From an uncultured Chitinophagaceae bacterium (lineage in GTDB: Bacteria > Bacteroidota > Bacteroidia > Chitinophagales > Chitinophagaceae), in NCBI GenBank assembly GCA_936908745.1, contig CAKZFX010000021.1:95444-159443 (forward strand): DNA of 64,000 bases. Direction: 5' to 3'. The position numbers and the translations under genes were made by a program. Every line of letters begins with the position of its first letter. Position 1 is the stretch's first letter. Shown in pieces: positions 42,385 to 52,094 of this stretch. The notes beneath the pieces were generated by a model. It did not search any database. It worked only from the letters and a program-made list of their open reading frames with translations, and had not been told where the DNA came from.

Positions 42385-44664
42385 ATGAAACAGACCTTGT
42401 GTGACAATAAACACTGGCTGCGTTTTCTTCTTATCGCAGTGTTGTGGGCCGGAACATCCTTGTTCTGCCATGCACAGACCATAGATTTTGGTAAAAGTTA
42501 TATCAACGTAACAAAAGGATTGAATGGCGGCACTATCGAAACAGGTGATGTCTTAGAAATAAGAGCTTCAGTTGTTGTTCGTTCAGGTACGGTTGACAGT
42601 TGCGCTTATACAGATGCGATCCCTGCTGGCACAACTTATATTCCCGGTACGATCCGTGTATTGACCAACGAAGGAAAAACATACAAACAGTTTACGGATG
42701 CGATGTGGGACGATTGCGGTTGGATCAACGGCACAACGATCAAAATAAATTTAGGATACAATCCTGCAGCTAATCCTGCAACAGCTTACCGCAGGGGACG
42801 TATTGCCAACACACATAAACCCTCGTTCTACGGTTCTACCTGCATCCTGATCGCTTCGTTTCGTGTAACGGTGAATGCCACACTTGGCAGCAATATCAGT
42901 ACAGGCGGCGGAACGGTTACTTACAAACGTGGCTCAAGCGCTATTACTACTTATACATTCCCGGCCAACTTTGTAAGGGTGTATCGCAACTTTGGCATTT
43001 GTTCCAACTCTGTTGGTGTGAATGCACTCGGAACAGAATTTAATGGAACATTTGGTACAGGTAAGCCACGCAACCGCGGCACTTCTGCTAACGTACCTGT
43101 TGGTTACACCTACGATGTATTTAACAGCAACGGCCCCAACGATTATTATTATGGCATCGCTAATAACACATCCGTGCAAACCGGTTATACAACAACGGGT
43201 AACTGGCCTGTTCCTGATTCACGCCGTGTGTTTACTGTTTGGGATATTATCGGCGATCATACCGGTGCTGCTTCGCCAGCATTAGGCAACCCGCCTGCGG
43301 ACACTGTTAACAATAATAATGCGGGTTATATGTTAGTGATCAATGCGGCGTACCGGATTGACTCGGCATTTCAGCAAACCATTTCGGGTCTTTGTCCCAA
43401 TACTTATTATGAAATCTCCTGCTGGATGCGGAATATCTGCTCCAAATGTGGTTGTGATTCCAACGGGCGTGGAGCCACCGGCGGTGCTGGTTACATTCCA
43501 ACAGCTCTGAATGATTCGTCAGGTGTTTATCCAAATATCACATTTGATATTGATGGGGTTGACTATTACAGCACAGGCAACATTTTATATACAGGCCAAT
43601 GGGTGAAAAAAGGTTTTACGTTCAAAACCGACACAGCGCAAACAAGTTTCACATTGAAGTTTTTTAATAATGCACCGGGCGGAGGCGGTAATGACTGGGC
43701 GCTGGATGATATTTCGGTAGCCACCTGTTCGCCCAATATGAAATACTCGCCGTCTATCAACCCGACTATTTGTGAAGGAAACCCCTTGATGCTGTATGAT
43801 ACGGTTCGATCCTATTTTGACAACTATACTTATTATAAATGGCAGCGAAGTACCGACAATGGTGGTAACTGGACGGATGTGACTGCGCCATCAGGACCGG
43901 CATCTCCCTACTGGAACCCGTCTGTCAACGCATGGGAATTTGTGACCACGTATACAGTGCCGCCAGCCAATACAACAAAGGCGGACAGTGCCGACCTGTA
44001 TCGGATGGTGGTGGCCACAACATTTAATAATTTGAATGATGCCAACTGCCGGTTTACAGATGTTGGTAATATTATTACGTTACACGTCATTGATTGCGGC
44101 ATTCCATTAGGCGTTGAGTTGTTTAGTTTTACCGGGCGGCTTGCCAACCGGTCAGCAGCGGTGTTGAATTGGGCAACCGGTCATGAAAGAGAACCATTAA
44201 TTTATACCATAGAAAAAAGCACAAACGGTACTGACTTCTCTCTTCTTGGAAGTATAAATAGTCATGCCAGCTATGCTTCGGAAATAAACAATTATACATT
44301 CACGGACCCATCGCTCAGTGGCGTCAGTTACTATCGTATCAAAATAAGTGATCTTAATGGCGGCTTCTCTTATTCCAAAGTGATACAGTTGCAGACTGAT
44401 CCCAAAGCATTTTCCTTTACCAGTGTTGTCAACCCATTCAGTGATAAATTATCTTATACGATCAGTTCGCAAAAGAATACAAAAGCAACGGTATTACTGA
44501 TCAATTCTTCCGGTGCAGTGGTGAAGAAATCAATGATCAATTTGATTGCCGGTACCAATTATTTTGCCCTTTCATCTACGGATGGATTAGCCACCGGCAT
44601 TTATGCATTGAAAGTGATAACGACAGGCGAAGAAATGATACAGCAGCTTGTATTAAAACAATAA
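42385..44664 (+). CDS. Large secreted adhesin-like protein, T9SS type A sorted
   Basis: A 759-residue exported protein (signal peptide ending CHAQT). The N-terminal 190 residues resemble DUF11-type repeat domains (TGDVLEIRASVVVRSGTVDS...). The middle has a carbohydrate-binding-like beta-sandwich ending NDWALDDISVATCSP, with a Cys-rich loop (RNICSKCGCDSNGRG). The C-terminus has a type A sorting domain (VVNPFSDKLSYTISS ... LATGIYALKVIT). Surface binding is inferred; no catalytic motif was recognised. A shared terminator separates it from convergent lspA. Confidence 0.82.
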   Translation: MKQTLCDNKHWLRFLLIAVLWAGTSLFCHAQTIDFGKSYINVTKGLNGGTIETGDVLEIRASVVVRSGTVDSCAYTDAIPAGTTYIPGTIRVLTNEGKTYKQFTDAMWDDCGWINGTTIKINLGYNPAANPATAYRRGRIANTHKPSFYGSTCILIASFRVTVNATLGSNISTGGGTVTYKRGSSAITTYTFPANFVRVYRNFGICSNSVGVNALGTEFNGTFGTGKPRNRGTSANVPVGYTYDVFNSNGPNDYYYGIANNTSVQTGYTTTGNWPVPDSRRVFTVWDIIGDHTGAASPALGNPPADTVNNNNAGYMLVINAAYRIDSAFQQTISGLCPNTYYEISCWMRNICSKCGCDSNGRGATGGAGYIPTALNDSSGVYPNITFDIDGVDYYSTGNILYTGQWVKKGFTFKTDTAQTSFTLKFFNNAPGGGGNDWALDDISVATCSPNMKYSPSINPTICEGNPLMLYDTVRSYFDNYTYYKWQRSTDNGGNWTDVTAPSGPASPYWNPSVNAWEFVTTYTVPPANTTKADSADLYRMVVATTFNNLNDANCRFTDVGNIITLHVIDCGIPLGVELFSFTGRLANRSAAVLNWATGHEREPLIYTIEKSTNGTDFSLLGSINSHASYASEINNYTFTDPSLSGVSYYRIKISDLNGGFSYSKVIQLQTDPKAFSFTSVVNPFSDKLSYTISSQKNTKATVLLINSSGAVVKKSMINLIAGTNYFALSSTDGLATGIYALKVITTGEEMIQQLVLKQ

Positions 44665-44694
44665 CTGGCTAAGACCATAAATCCCTGTAAACAA

Positions 44695-44735
44695 AAAGCC
44701 GTCCCACCTGAGGCGGAACGGCTAACCTTTTTATA
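44695..44735. terminator. Bidirectional terminator between convergent genes
   Basis: AGCCGT (44697-44702) pairs with ACGGCT (44718-44723) with partial pairing inside. An A-run lies on the left and CCTTTTTAT on the right, so it can stop transcription from both sides. Confidence 0.75.
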
Positions 44736-45438
44736 AGACCTGTACCTTATCACTGACTTCGGTACTCGTTTCAACCGTTGGGTGTTTATCAGGCGGTAGT
44801 TCCTTTTTGAAAAAACGTTTTTGAAATAATAGTAACATGATAACGCCAATGGAGATAGACGCATCCGCAATATTAAAGATGGGGCTAAAGAAAGTAAATG
44901 TGTCACCGCCTACAAACGGAAACCAATCCGGATATTTTGCATCCCTGATGATCGGGAAATGCAGCATATCCACCACGCTTCCATGAAAGAAAGAAGAGTA
45001 ACCAGGTGATGAAAATTTAGCAATACCTGAATAAGAAATATAATCATTCAGGGTTGGGTCATAATGCAAACCTTTATCAAACAGCACACCATAAAACATA
45101 CTGTCCAGCAGGTTGCCGAGTGCGCCTGCATAGATCAGCGCCGCACAAACGATAAAGCCCCTTGTGTATTTTTGTTTTACAATTTTGCCGAGGTACCATG
45201 TACCAAATATCACAGCCGCCAGCCTGAACAGTGTCAGCACCATTTTGCCGGTCTCGTTGCCAAATTTCATTCCCCAGGCCATGCCGGGGTTTTCAATAAA
45301 GTAAAGTCTGAACCAGGACATATTGCCGGTCAGTTTCGTGTCTCCCACTTCATAGCTGGTTTTGATCCAGATTTTCAGTCCCTGGTCAGCCAAAATGATC
45401 AGCAGGATAATTAAAACGACGTATCTGAGTTTTATCAT
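44731..45438 (-). CDS. lspA: Lipoprotein signal peptidase
   Basis: A 235-residue integral membrane aspartyl protease with four helices that cleaves signal peptides from prolipoproteins after lipidation. The N-terminus is MIKLRYVVLIILLIILADQGL; catalytic Asp residues lie in GALGNLLDSMFYG and FNIADASISIG. It is longer than the ~160-residue proteobacterial enzyme owing to an insert between helices (about 130-185), common in Bacteroidota. The start at 45438 is the family start; the upstream extension would enter the inverted repeat. The window contains several lipoproteins that need it. Confidence 0.93.
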   Translation of the reverse strand: MIKLRYVVLIILLIILADQGLKIWIKTSYEVGDTKLTGNMSWFRLYFIENPGMAWGMKFGNETGKMVLTLFRLAAVIFGTWYLGKIVKQKYTRGFIVCAALIYAGALGNLLDSMFYGVLFDKGLHYDPTLNDYISYSGIAKFSSPGYSSFFHGSVVDMLHFPIIRDAKYPDWFPFVGGDTFTFFSPIFNIADASISIGVIMLLLFQKRFFKKELPPDKHPTVETSTEVSDKVQVL

Positions 45439-45482
45439 TGTAATAATAATGGACAAATATAAGGAAAGCCGTGGAGAGAGAC

Positions 45483-45973
45483 TGCTCGCTTCTTGCGGCA
45501 AGCTGCAAGCGGCCTCCTAAAGATTAACCCAGCTTATTCCCGAAACCCATCAGCATTTTTTGTTCTTCACTGACACGATTTAGCATTTCAGCTAAAAGTT
45601 CCTGGTTGCCAAATTTGACATATTGTGCGATCAGCAGTTGTGTTTCAAGCTCATAAGAAGAGCCCAATGAAATATCAATAAATCTTCGATAATCAATTTC
45701 TGTACGTCGCCCACTTCCTTCGGCAATATTAGATGGAATAGACACCCCGCATCTTGTTATTTGCGAGGACAATCCATATCGCTCTTCTTTTGGGAAGTTC
45801 TCAATTAATTTGTAACAACCGACAGCAATTTCCATTCCTTTCTGCCAGATACGGAGTTCTTTAAAATTTTTCATATAGTTCGGAGTTTGGTTACATTAGA
45901 AAAACGCCTCTCGCTTCTCGTCTCCAGATGTTCGCTAACATACTCGTTTAGTCAACGCCACGAGAAGCGAGCA
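45483..45973. mobile_element. S23 gene cassette bounded by inverted repeats, copy 2
   Basis: TGCTCGCTTCTTGCGG (45483-45498) on the left is matched by CCACGAGAAGCGAGCA (45958-45973) on the right, 14 of 16 positions. A second word on the right, CTCGCTTCTCGT (45910-45921), forms a perfect 12-base inverted repeat with ACGAGAAGCGAG (45960-45971). The S23 gene lies between. The sequence of the arms is unrelated to that of copy 1, only the layout is shared. Confidence 0.45.
45524..45874 (-). CDS. S23-type four-helix bundle protein
   Basis: A 116-residue helical protein, close relative of the one at 29842-30195: FKELRIWQKGMEIAVGCYKL, the hallmark GVSIPSNIAEGSGR, YRRFIDISLGSSYELETQ and EEQKMLMGF. It stands between lspA and murF-alr, on the same strand but without functional relation to them. 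Family members were first seen inside 23S rRNA genes and later in many intergenic sites. Function is not established. Confidence 0.9.
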   Translation of the reverse strand: MKNFKELRIWQKGMEIAVGCYKLIENFPKEERYGLSSQITRCGVSIPSNIAEGSGRRTEIDYRRFIDISLGSSYELETQLLIAQYVKFGNQELLAEMLNRVSEEQKMLMGFGNKLG

Positions 45974-45990
45974 ACTCGCAGCGTGAAGCC

Positions 45991-48474
45991 TCACTCCTCA
46001 TAATAAACCCTCTTCACCCTTTGCGAAATCCCCGTCATTATCTCGTAAGGAATCGTTTCCGCCCATTGCGCCAATTGCTCCACCGGGAGGCCACTGCCGA
46101 TCACCGTTACCTCGTCTCCTTCTTTTATGTTTGGAATATCTGTCACATCAATCATCGTCATATCCATACAAATAGTGCCGATCACCGGGGCTTCTTTGCC
46201 TTGCACGATCATTTTGCCGACTCCGTTGCCTAATCGTCTTGGATATCCGTCTGCATAACCGATGCGTACCGTTGCAATCACCGAATCACGATGCACCATA
46301 CCGCGACGGTTGTAGCTGACTGATTCACCGGCTTTCAGTTTTTTTAATTGCGCCACCGTTGATTTTAACCGGGCGGCCGGTTGCAGGTCGAGTTGATGCG
46401 TGGCTGCACTGTCTACGCCGTATAGCCCAATGCCTAAACGCACTATATCCATTTGCAGATGTGTATGGCGGATGATGGCGGCAGAGTTGGAAATATGTTT
46501 GATCGTTTTATAACCAATCAATTCTTCCAATATTGCAGCAGCCTTACTGAACTTTTCAAATTGTTCATATGTAAACTCATCCTGGCCAGGGCTGTCGCTG
46601 GCGGCTAAGTGTGAGAAAACAGATTCTACTTTAAATAAAGTGCTGTTGCCGATCCGTTCGCCGAGGCTTACAATTTCATCGATGGGAAAACCCAAACGAT
46701 TCATCCCCGTTTCTATCTCGATATGCACAGGAAACTGTTCAACACCTTCATTACGCAGGAACGTTTCAAACTGTTGCAGCAACTGGAATGAATAAATATC
46801 AGGCTGTAATTCATGTTCAACGATCGCCGCAAAACTGCTTTCTTCCGGGTTCATCACCATGATGGGCAGTGTAATACCTGCTTTGCGCAGCTCCACCCCT
46901 TCATCTGCATAGGCCACACCGAGGTAGTCCACTTTATGGTATTGCAAAATACCGGCTATTTCTGCGCCACCACTTCCGTAGGCAAAAGCTTTCACCATTG
47001 CCATTACCTTGGTGGATGGCATCAGTAAGGTTTGGTACTGCTTCAGGTTGTGTGCAATACTGTTCAGGTTAATCTCCAGCACCGTCTGGTGTACTTTCTG
47101 TTCCAGCAGGTGAACGATCTTTTCAAATTCAAAAACCCTTGCACCTTTTACCAATATAACTTCATCACGAAATGCAGAAGAACGGAATTGATGAATAAAC
47201 TCATCAGTTGTTAAATACAATTCAACAGCAATCCCCTTTTCTTTGTCAGCAGACAATGCGGTCAACTGGCTGGCGATCCGTTCGCCAATACCAATAAGGC
47301 GGCTGACATTGTGTTTTAGTATGTTTTCTAAAATAGCGGTATATAACTCTTCATCCGTAGCCGCCGAATGTAAAAAATCAGAAAGGATCACCGTTTTTCT
47401 TGCACCGGCACTTTGCTGGTCTAAAAAGTTCAAGGCAATTTGCAACGAGTTAATATCAGCGCTGTAACTGTCATTGATAACAGCACAGTTGTTAATGCCT
47501 TTGATCAGCTCCAGCCGCATATTCACCGGGTGCAACTGTCGCATCCGCTGTTCAATCGTTTCTTTGGCTACGCCCAAATGCAATAAGACACAGCAACAGG
47601 TGATCGCATTTTCAATAGAAGCGTCATCGGTGAAATTAATTGTCAAATTGACATTTATTTCTCCGGCCTTTATACTAAAACCGGTTTCACTGCTTTTTCT
47701 TTCGAGATTATGCACTACAAAGGCACTTCCCTGTTCATACCCCCAGGTCAATATCGCCAGGCTTTCGGGAAACATTTCCAACGCATCCTGTTTGTTACTA
47801 AAATCTGTTTCTCTCCCGATCACTACTTCACAGTTGCGGAACAAGACCATTTTCTCCCTGAACTTATGTTCATCATCATTAAAACCATCACTATGCGCTT
47901 CGCCGATATTGGTAAGGACGCCAATGGTGGGCTGAATAACTCTTGCCAATCGCAACATTTCGCCCTGCTCTGAAATACCCGCTTCAAAAATGCCGAGTGT
48001 GTTTTCTTCATTCATCTGCCATACACTCAAGGGTACGCCGATCTGCGAGTTATAACTCTTTGGGCTGCGGACAATGGAATAATCCGGTTGCAATAATTGG
48101 TACAACCATTCTTTGACGATCGTTTTGCCGTTGCTGCCCGAAATACCAATTACAGGAATGTTGAATTGCTGCCGGTGATGCGCCGCCAATTGCTGCAAAG
48201 CCATCAACGTATCATCCACCAATAAAAAATTTGCTTCGGGAAATAAGGCATGATTTGCCTGCTCGCTCACCACAAAATCACGCACCCCTTTTTTATACAA
48301 TTCGGGAATAAATTGATGGCCATTTCTCCTGGCGCCTGTCAGCGCAAAAAATAAGGAGCCCGGAACATGGCTTAGCTTGCGGCTATCGAGCAACAAATGG
48401 GTGATCGTTGTGTCATGCACAATTTCCGCATTGGCTGCAACAACCGAAGCAATCTGGCGAATGGAGTAATTCAA
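45991..48474 (-). CDS. Bifunctional MurF ligase / alanine racemase fusion
   Basis: An 827-residue fusion. Residues about 1-450 are a MurF-type ligase (DSRKLSHVPGSLFFALTGAR, ATP loop GISGSNGKTIVKEW, NDSYSADINSLQIAL). Residues about 455-827 are a PLP-dependent alanine racemase (LEINLNSIAHNLKQY, the PLP Lys in MAMVKAFAYGSGG, and the Tyr region SYNRRGMVHRDSVIATVRIGYADGYPR). The fusion is known in Bacteroidota and would couple L-Ala to D-Ala conversion with use of D-Ala-D-Ala. Since a separate murF exists at 20325-21605, the MurF half may be redundant, specialised or regulatory. Confidence 0.93.
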   Translation of the reverse strand: MNYSIRQIASVVAANAEIVHDTTITHLLLDSRKLSHVPGSLFFALTGARRNGHQFIPELYKKGVRDFVVSEQANHALFPEANFLLVDDTLMALQQLAAHHRQQFNIPVIGISGSNGKTIVKEWLYQLLQPDYSIVRSPKSYNSQIGVPLSVWQMNEENTLGIFEAGISEQGEMLRLARVIQPTIGVLTNIGEAHSDGFNDDEHKFREKMVLFRNCEVVIGRETDFSNKQDALEMFPESLAILTWGYEQGSAFVVHNLERKSSETGFSIKAGEINVNLTINFTDDASIENAITCCCVLLHLGVAKETIEQRMRQLHPVNMRLELIKGINNCAVINDSYSADINSLQIALNFLDQQSAGARKTVILSDFLHSAATDEELYTAILENILKHNVSRLIGIGERIASQLTALSADKEKGIAVELYLTTDEFIHQFRSSAFRDEVILVKGARVFEFEKIVHLLEQKVHQTVLEINLNSIAHNLKQYQTLLMPSTKVMAMVKAFAYGSGGAEIAGILQYHKVDYLGVAYADEGVELRKAGITLPIMVMNPEESSFAAIVEHELQPDIYSFQLLQQFETFLRNEGVEQFPVHIEIETGMNRLGFPIDEIVSLGERIGNSTLFKVESVFSHLAASDSPGQDEFTYEQFEKFSKAAAILEELIGYKTIKHISNSAAIIRHTHLQMDIVRLGIGLYGVDSAATHQLDLQPAARLKSTVAQLKKLKAGESVSYNRRGMVHRDSVIATVRIGYADGYPRRLGNGVGKMIVQGKEAPVIGTICMDMTMIDVTDIPNIKEGDEVTVIGSGLPVEQLAQWAETIPYEIMTGISQRVKRVYYEE

Positions 48475-48521
48475 AACTGTTTAGTTTGGATAGTGATGAA
48501 CCACAGTTTATATGCAGTTCT

Positions 48522-49490
48522 TTAATAATCGCCTTCCGGCTCTTCCGGCACACCGTCTTTCCGTTTATCCATGAACATAGAGTAAAAAATAGAGCCTGAG
48601 ATACAAACAAGGATAATGCCCAATGAAATAAATACCATTGTTGTTTTATCCACCCACTGGCTGATCCAATGCTCGCATAGCATTTTCACACCGATAAATA
48701 TCAAAACGATGGCGATACCTTGTGGCAGGTAGTCAAATTTATTAACAGCACCACGCAACAGGAAGAACAGCGAACGCAGACCTAACACGGCAAAAATATT
48801 AGACGTATAGATCACCAGTTTGTCTTTGGAGATGCCCATCACCGCCGGGATAGAATCCAGTGCAAATACCAAATCAATGGCCGCCAGCATGATCACCACC
48901 ACAAATAAATTGGTATAAAAACGTTTGCCATCAATACGGATCGAATACTTTCCTTCTCCATCATGCGCCACCAGCGGCAGGAAACGTTTCAGCCATTTAT
49001 ACACGGTGCTTTCATCCGGTTTGAATTCTTTCTCATCATCGGCCACAAACATTTTATACCCCGTATAGATCAGGAATGCGCCAAAGATGTAAAGCACCCA
49101 ATGGAACTTTTCTACCAATGCCACTCCCACCGTGATAAACAACACACGGAATATAACAGCCATTAATATACCGGCCAGCAATACCCTTCCATAGTGTTGC
49201 TCTTTTACAGAGAAGGCCGTAAAAATGAGGATGAATACAAAGATATTATCAATGCTCAGGCTCCACTCCATGAGGTAGGCGCTCAGGTATTCAAGCGCCA
49301 TGTCCTGCCCTTTTTCCAACCACATGAAAACAAAAAAGGCCAACGCCAATCCAACCCAGAAAAAGGTTTGATACAATGCCTGTTTCACTGTGATCTTTTT
49401 ACCTTTTTTACTCAGCAATCCCAGGTCAAACACAAGGGCAAGCACTAATACAATTCCAAAAACCAGGTAGGTAATCTGATCAGGTGTCAT
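48522..49490 (-). CDS. TerC/Alx family integral membrane protein
   Basis: A 322-residue membrane protein with about nine helices, of the TerC/Alx type. Acidic intramembrane residues in the family pattern are visible in MEWSLSIDNIFVFILIF and LAAIDLVFALDSIPAVMGI. Members transport or regulate manganese or other metals and are linked to tellurite and alkaline stress. The C-terminus is hydrophilic (DKRKDGVPEEPEGDY). It sits between murF-alr and gldG, separated from each by 30-50 bases. Confidence 0.9.
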   Translation of the reverse strand: MTPDQITYLVFGIVLVLALVFDLGLLSKKGKKITVKQALYQTFFWVGLALAFFVFMWLEKGQDMALEYLSAYLMEWSLSIDNIFVFILIFTAFSVKEQHYGRVLLAGILMAVIFRVLFITVGVALVEKFHWVLYIFGAFLIYTGYKMFVADDEKEFKPDESTVYKWLKRFLPLVAHDGEGKYSIRIDGKRFYTNLFVVVIMLAAIDLVFALDSIPAVMGISKDKLVIYTSNIFAVLGLRSLFFLLRGAVNKFDYLPQGIAIVLIFIGVKMLCEHWISQWVDKTTMVFISLGIILVCISGSIFYSMFMDKRKDGVPEEPEGDY

Positions 49491-49521
49491 CTTATATAGT
49501 TTGTTAACCGCAGCTTATTTA

Positions 49522-51279
49522 TCAGGCTGCATATTTTCTCTTTCGTATCTGCTGGAATATCCAGCCCAGCAAAATTACCAACAATACCGGCAAACCGATG
49601 GTAAAGAACTGCCAGGTTGTTTTCCGGGCCTGTACTTTCGGCCCATCCAGCAGGCGAAGCACGATATCCTTGTTCCTTGTTTCGCTGATGGCCGGGTTGC
49701 TGACCAAATATTCCACACAATTCAATAAAAACTCACGATTGGCAACAGGAATAAACGTTTTACCATATTCCGATTGCTTCATGTATTCGCCGTAGGTGTA
49801 TTTGTTCCAGCCCATGGGCAATGGCGCGGGCTGCTGTGCGGGATCATCAGGATTGGGCATAAAATCATTCAGCACCATATCGCCATCGGCCACAATAATC
49901 ATCTTATTGTCTTGCGATGTTGGCGAAAACTGCTGATTATAGGCAGCCAGCGAATCCTGTTGGGTTTTAGTAAGGCGGTTTTTATATAAAGAAGTAAACT
50001 TTCCTTCCAATAGCATCGCCACAGGTATTGCATTGCGCCTGAACTTGTCGTCCTGTGGCACATTTTTGTTTTCATTCAGACTGATCAATGCAGGTGTACT
50101 GATGATACGTGAATTAGCAGATGTAACCAATATCGGCAATTTTTTCACCCCTTCCACGGTAATTGTGTCCATTGAGTTGACAAACTTACCAGCTACATAA
50201 CCGAGGTTTTTGCTCAATGATTGTCCGTCTGCGGGAGATAACAACGGGAAATAATTCCAATGCAAAAATTCATACTGCGGGTTATCAGCCGTACCGCCTA
50301 CTACAAACGGTATCATGTCGCATTGCAGGTCCATCACGAGATCGGTATTGATACGTGTGCCGTAACGGAAGAACTGATCTGTAAGATTTAAATTCCTGTC
50401 AAATGCTATCGTCTCGGGTTTGAAAGCAAGACTATCTTGTTCTGCATAGAGATTATCAATAAAACAAAGCAGTTTACCGCCACGCATTACAAACTGGTCG
50501 ATCTTGAATTTTTCTTCTTCGGTAAATGGTTTGGATGGCTTTACAATCAGCAGCACATTTACATCCGGCGGCACGATGGCGCCTTTGTTCAGGTCAATCG
50601 TTCCAAACTTATAATCCTGGCTCAAGGTTTCCCGGAGATCATAAGTTCTTCCATCCACCGGCTCTCCATTACCCAAGCTGTAGGCAATGCCCGGTCGTTG
50701 TGTAGCGGTCAGCCTGTCCAGTGTTTTGGCAAACTGGTATTCCATTAATGCTTCGGCGCTGTTGATCTCATCTTGCGAAATGCGCCCGCTGGCACCGGGA
50801 TATAAATTCACCAATGCCTGCTGACCTTTGTAATGCATCACGGCTACCGGGAAAATAATATTGCTGCTTTCTCCTGCCTTTTTCTGCACCGTCAGGTTGA
50901 TCGGTACGGCGCCCATGCTCAGCAATGAATCACCATAGGTATTTCTTGCGCCTTCAATGTTTTCTTCGGGAGAAATAAAACGGTACTGAATTTTTGAACC
51001 GTTGTTATCTTTTAATAATTGTAAAAATTCCTGTGTGCTGTTAGCCAGTTTACGGAAACCAGCCGGGAAATCACCTTTCAGGAAAACATCGATCTGCACT
51101 TTATTATCCAATCCTTTCAGCAGATCCTTCGTCGCTTTGCTAAGCGTATATCGTTTTTCTTTGGTAAGGTCTAAGCGGAAAGTGAATTGTGAAGCCAGGA
51201 AATTAACGCCCACTAAAACGACCAGCAGTACCAGCCAGCCTGCTTTTGAACCAACGATATTGTCTACTATCTTCTTCAT
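49522..51279 (-). CDS. gldG: Gliding motility ABC transporter auxiliary protein GldG
   Basis: A 585-residue membrane-anchored protein: N-terminal helix (WLVLLVVLVGVNFLASQF), followed by the GldG phrase FRLDLTKEKRYTLSKATKDLL, a large periplasmic domain with NVLLIVKPSKPFTEEEKFKI, and a C-terminal helix (FFTIGLPVLLVILLGWIFQ) with a basic tail. GldG works with GldF and the ATPase GldA in an ABC transporter required for gliding in Flavobacterium but dispensable for T9SS in some relatives. It starts one base after the gldF stop, so translation is coupled. gldA is not nearby. Confidence 0.92.
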   Translation of the reverse strand: MKKIVDNIVGSKAGWLVLLVVLVGVNFLASQFTFRLDLTKEKRYTLSKATKDLLKGLDNKVQIDVFLKGDFPAGFRKLANSTQEFLQLLKDNNGSKIQYRFISPEENIEGARNTYGDSLLSMGAVPINLTVQKKAGESSNIIFPVAVMHYKGQQALVNLYPGASGRISQDEINSAEALMEYQFAKTLDRLTATQRPGIAYSLGNGEPVDGRTYDLRETLSQDYKFGTIDLNKGAIVPPDVNVLLIVKPSKPFTEEEKFKIDQFVMRGGKLLCFIDNLYAEQDSLAFKPETIAFDRNLNLTDQFFRYGTRINTDLVMDLQCDMIPFVVGGTADNPQYEFLHWNYFPLLSPADGQSLSKNLGYVAGKFVNSMDTITVEGVKKLPILVTSANSRIISTPALISLNENKNVPQDDKFRRNAIPVAMLLEGKFTSLYKNRLTKTQQDSLAAYNQQFSPTSQDNKMIIVADGDMVLNDFMPNPDDPAQQPAPLPMGWNKYTYGEYMKQSEYGKTFIPVANREFLLNCVEYLVSNPAISETRNKDIVLRLLDGPKVQARKTTWQFFTIGLPVLLVILLGWIFQQIRKRKYAA

Positions 51280-51280
51280 G

Positions 51281-52009
51281 TTATCGTTTTAGCAGGTTGC
51301 GGTAGGTAACCGTTAATAATAATAAGATCACCGACAGGAAATAAATAATATCACGGCTGTCAATCACACCACGGCTGATGCTGCTGTAATGAAAATCAAT
51401 TCCGGCCATCTCAATATAATAATCCAGCCCGCCTTCCAATCCCGGTAGCTGGCTGATAGCAGTAAACCCATAATACAATAATGCGCAAGCGATCAGCGAC
51501 AGGATAAACGCCACCACAGAATTGCTCGTAAAGCTGCTGGCGCAAATGCCGATTGCCGTAAACACAGCCGCTAAAAAGAATAAACCGATATATGCGCCCA
51601 TCGTTGCGCCGGTGTCAATTCCTTCACCCGAAGAAAGGGCCTGGATAGAAAAATAATAAACGATGGTTGGCAGCAGGGCGATGATCACAACAATTAAACT
51701 TCCTGCATATTTGCCACCAATGATCTGCCAGCGGGTCAGCGGGCGGGTTTGTAATAACTCGAATGTACCGGCTTTAAACTCATCCGAAAAACTGCGCATG
51801 GTAATGGCAGGAATCAATAACAATAAAACCCAGGGAGCTAATTGAAAAAAGCGGTCCAATGTGGCGTATCCAAAATCAAGGATATTGTCCCTGAACACAA
51901 AAAGCATCAATCCATTGACCAGCAAAAAAACGATAATGGCGATGTAGCCGGTAAGGCTGCTGAAAAACTGTCGAAGCTCTTTTTTACAAACGGACCACAT
52001 GATGCGCAA
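51281..52009 (-). CDS. gldF: Gliding motility ABC transporter permease GldF
   Basis: A 242-residue ABC-2-type permease with six helices. The N-terminus WSVCKKELRQFFSSLTGYIA is typical of GldF, followed by PAITMRSFSDEFKAGTFELL and RPLTRWQIIGGKYAGSL. The translation start may be the ATG at 52000, three codons in. It forms a transcription unit with gldG. An inverted repeat at 52010-52080 lies directly before the start codon and could affect its expression. Confidence 0.9.
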   Translation of the reverse strand: MRIMWSVCKKELRQFFSSLTGYIAIIVFLLVNGLMLFVFRDNILDFGYATLDRFFQLAPWVLLLLIPAITMRSFSDEFKAGTFELLQTRPLTRWQIIGGKYAGSLIVVIIALLPTIVYYFSIQALSSGEGIDTGATMGAYIGLFFLAAVFTAIGICASSFTSNSVVAFILSLIACALLYYGFTAISQLPGLEGGLDYYIEMAGIDFHYSSISRGVIDSRDIIYFLSVILLLLTVTYRNLLKR

Positions 52010-52080
52010 AATAAGAAATAAGGAACAGTAAAATAAAAAATGAGAAAGTTAAATCACTTTCTCATTCCTTATTTCTTATT
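52010..52080. repeat. Nested inverted repeat between iscA and gldF
   Basis: Outer arms AATAAGAAATAAGGAA (52010-52025) and TTCCTTATTTCTTATT (52065-52080) are a perfect 16-base inverted repeat. Inside, AATGAGAAAGT (52039-52049) pairs with ACTTTCTCATT (52056-52066). Arms are made of near-tandem words. The structure could act as a terminator of the isc operon or as a leader hairpin for gldF. Confidence 0.65.
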
Positions 52081-52094
52081 ATTTATTCCTTATT

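Noticed and set aside
45439..45501. Longer N-terminus for LspA
   Set aside because: The 21 extra residues come from the inverted-repeat flank of the S23 cassette; LspA proteins normally start with the first membrane helix at 45438.
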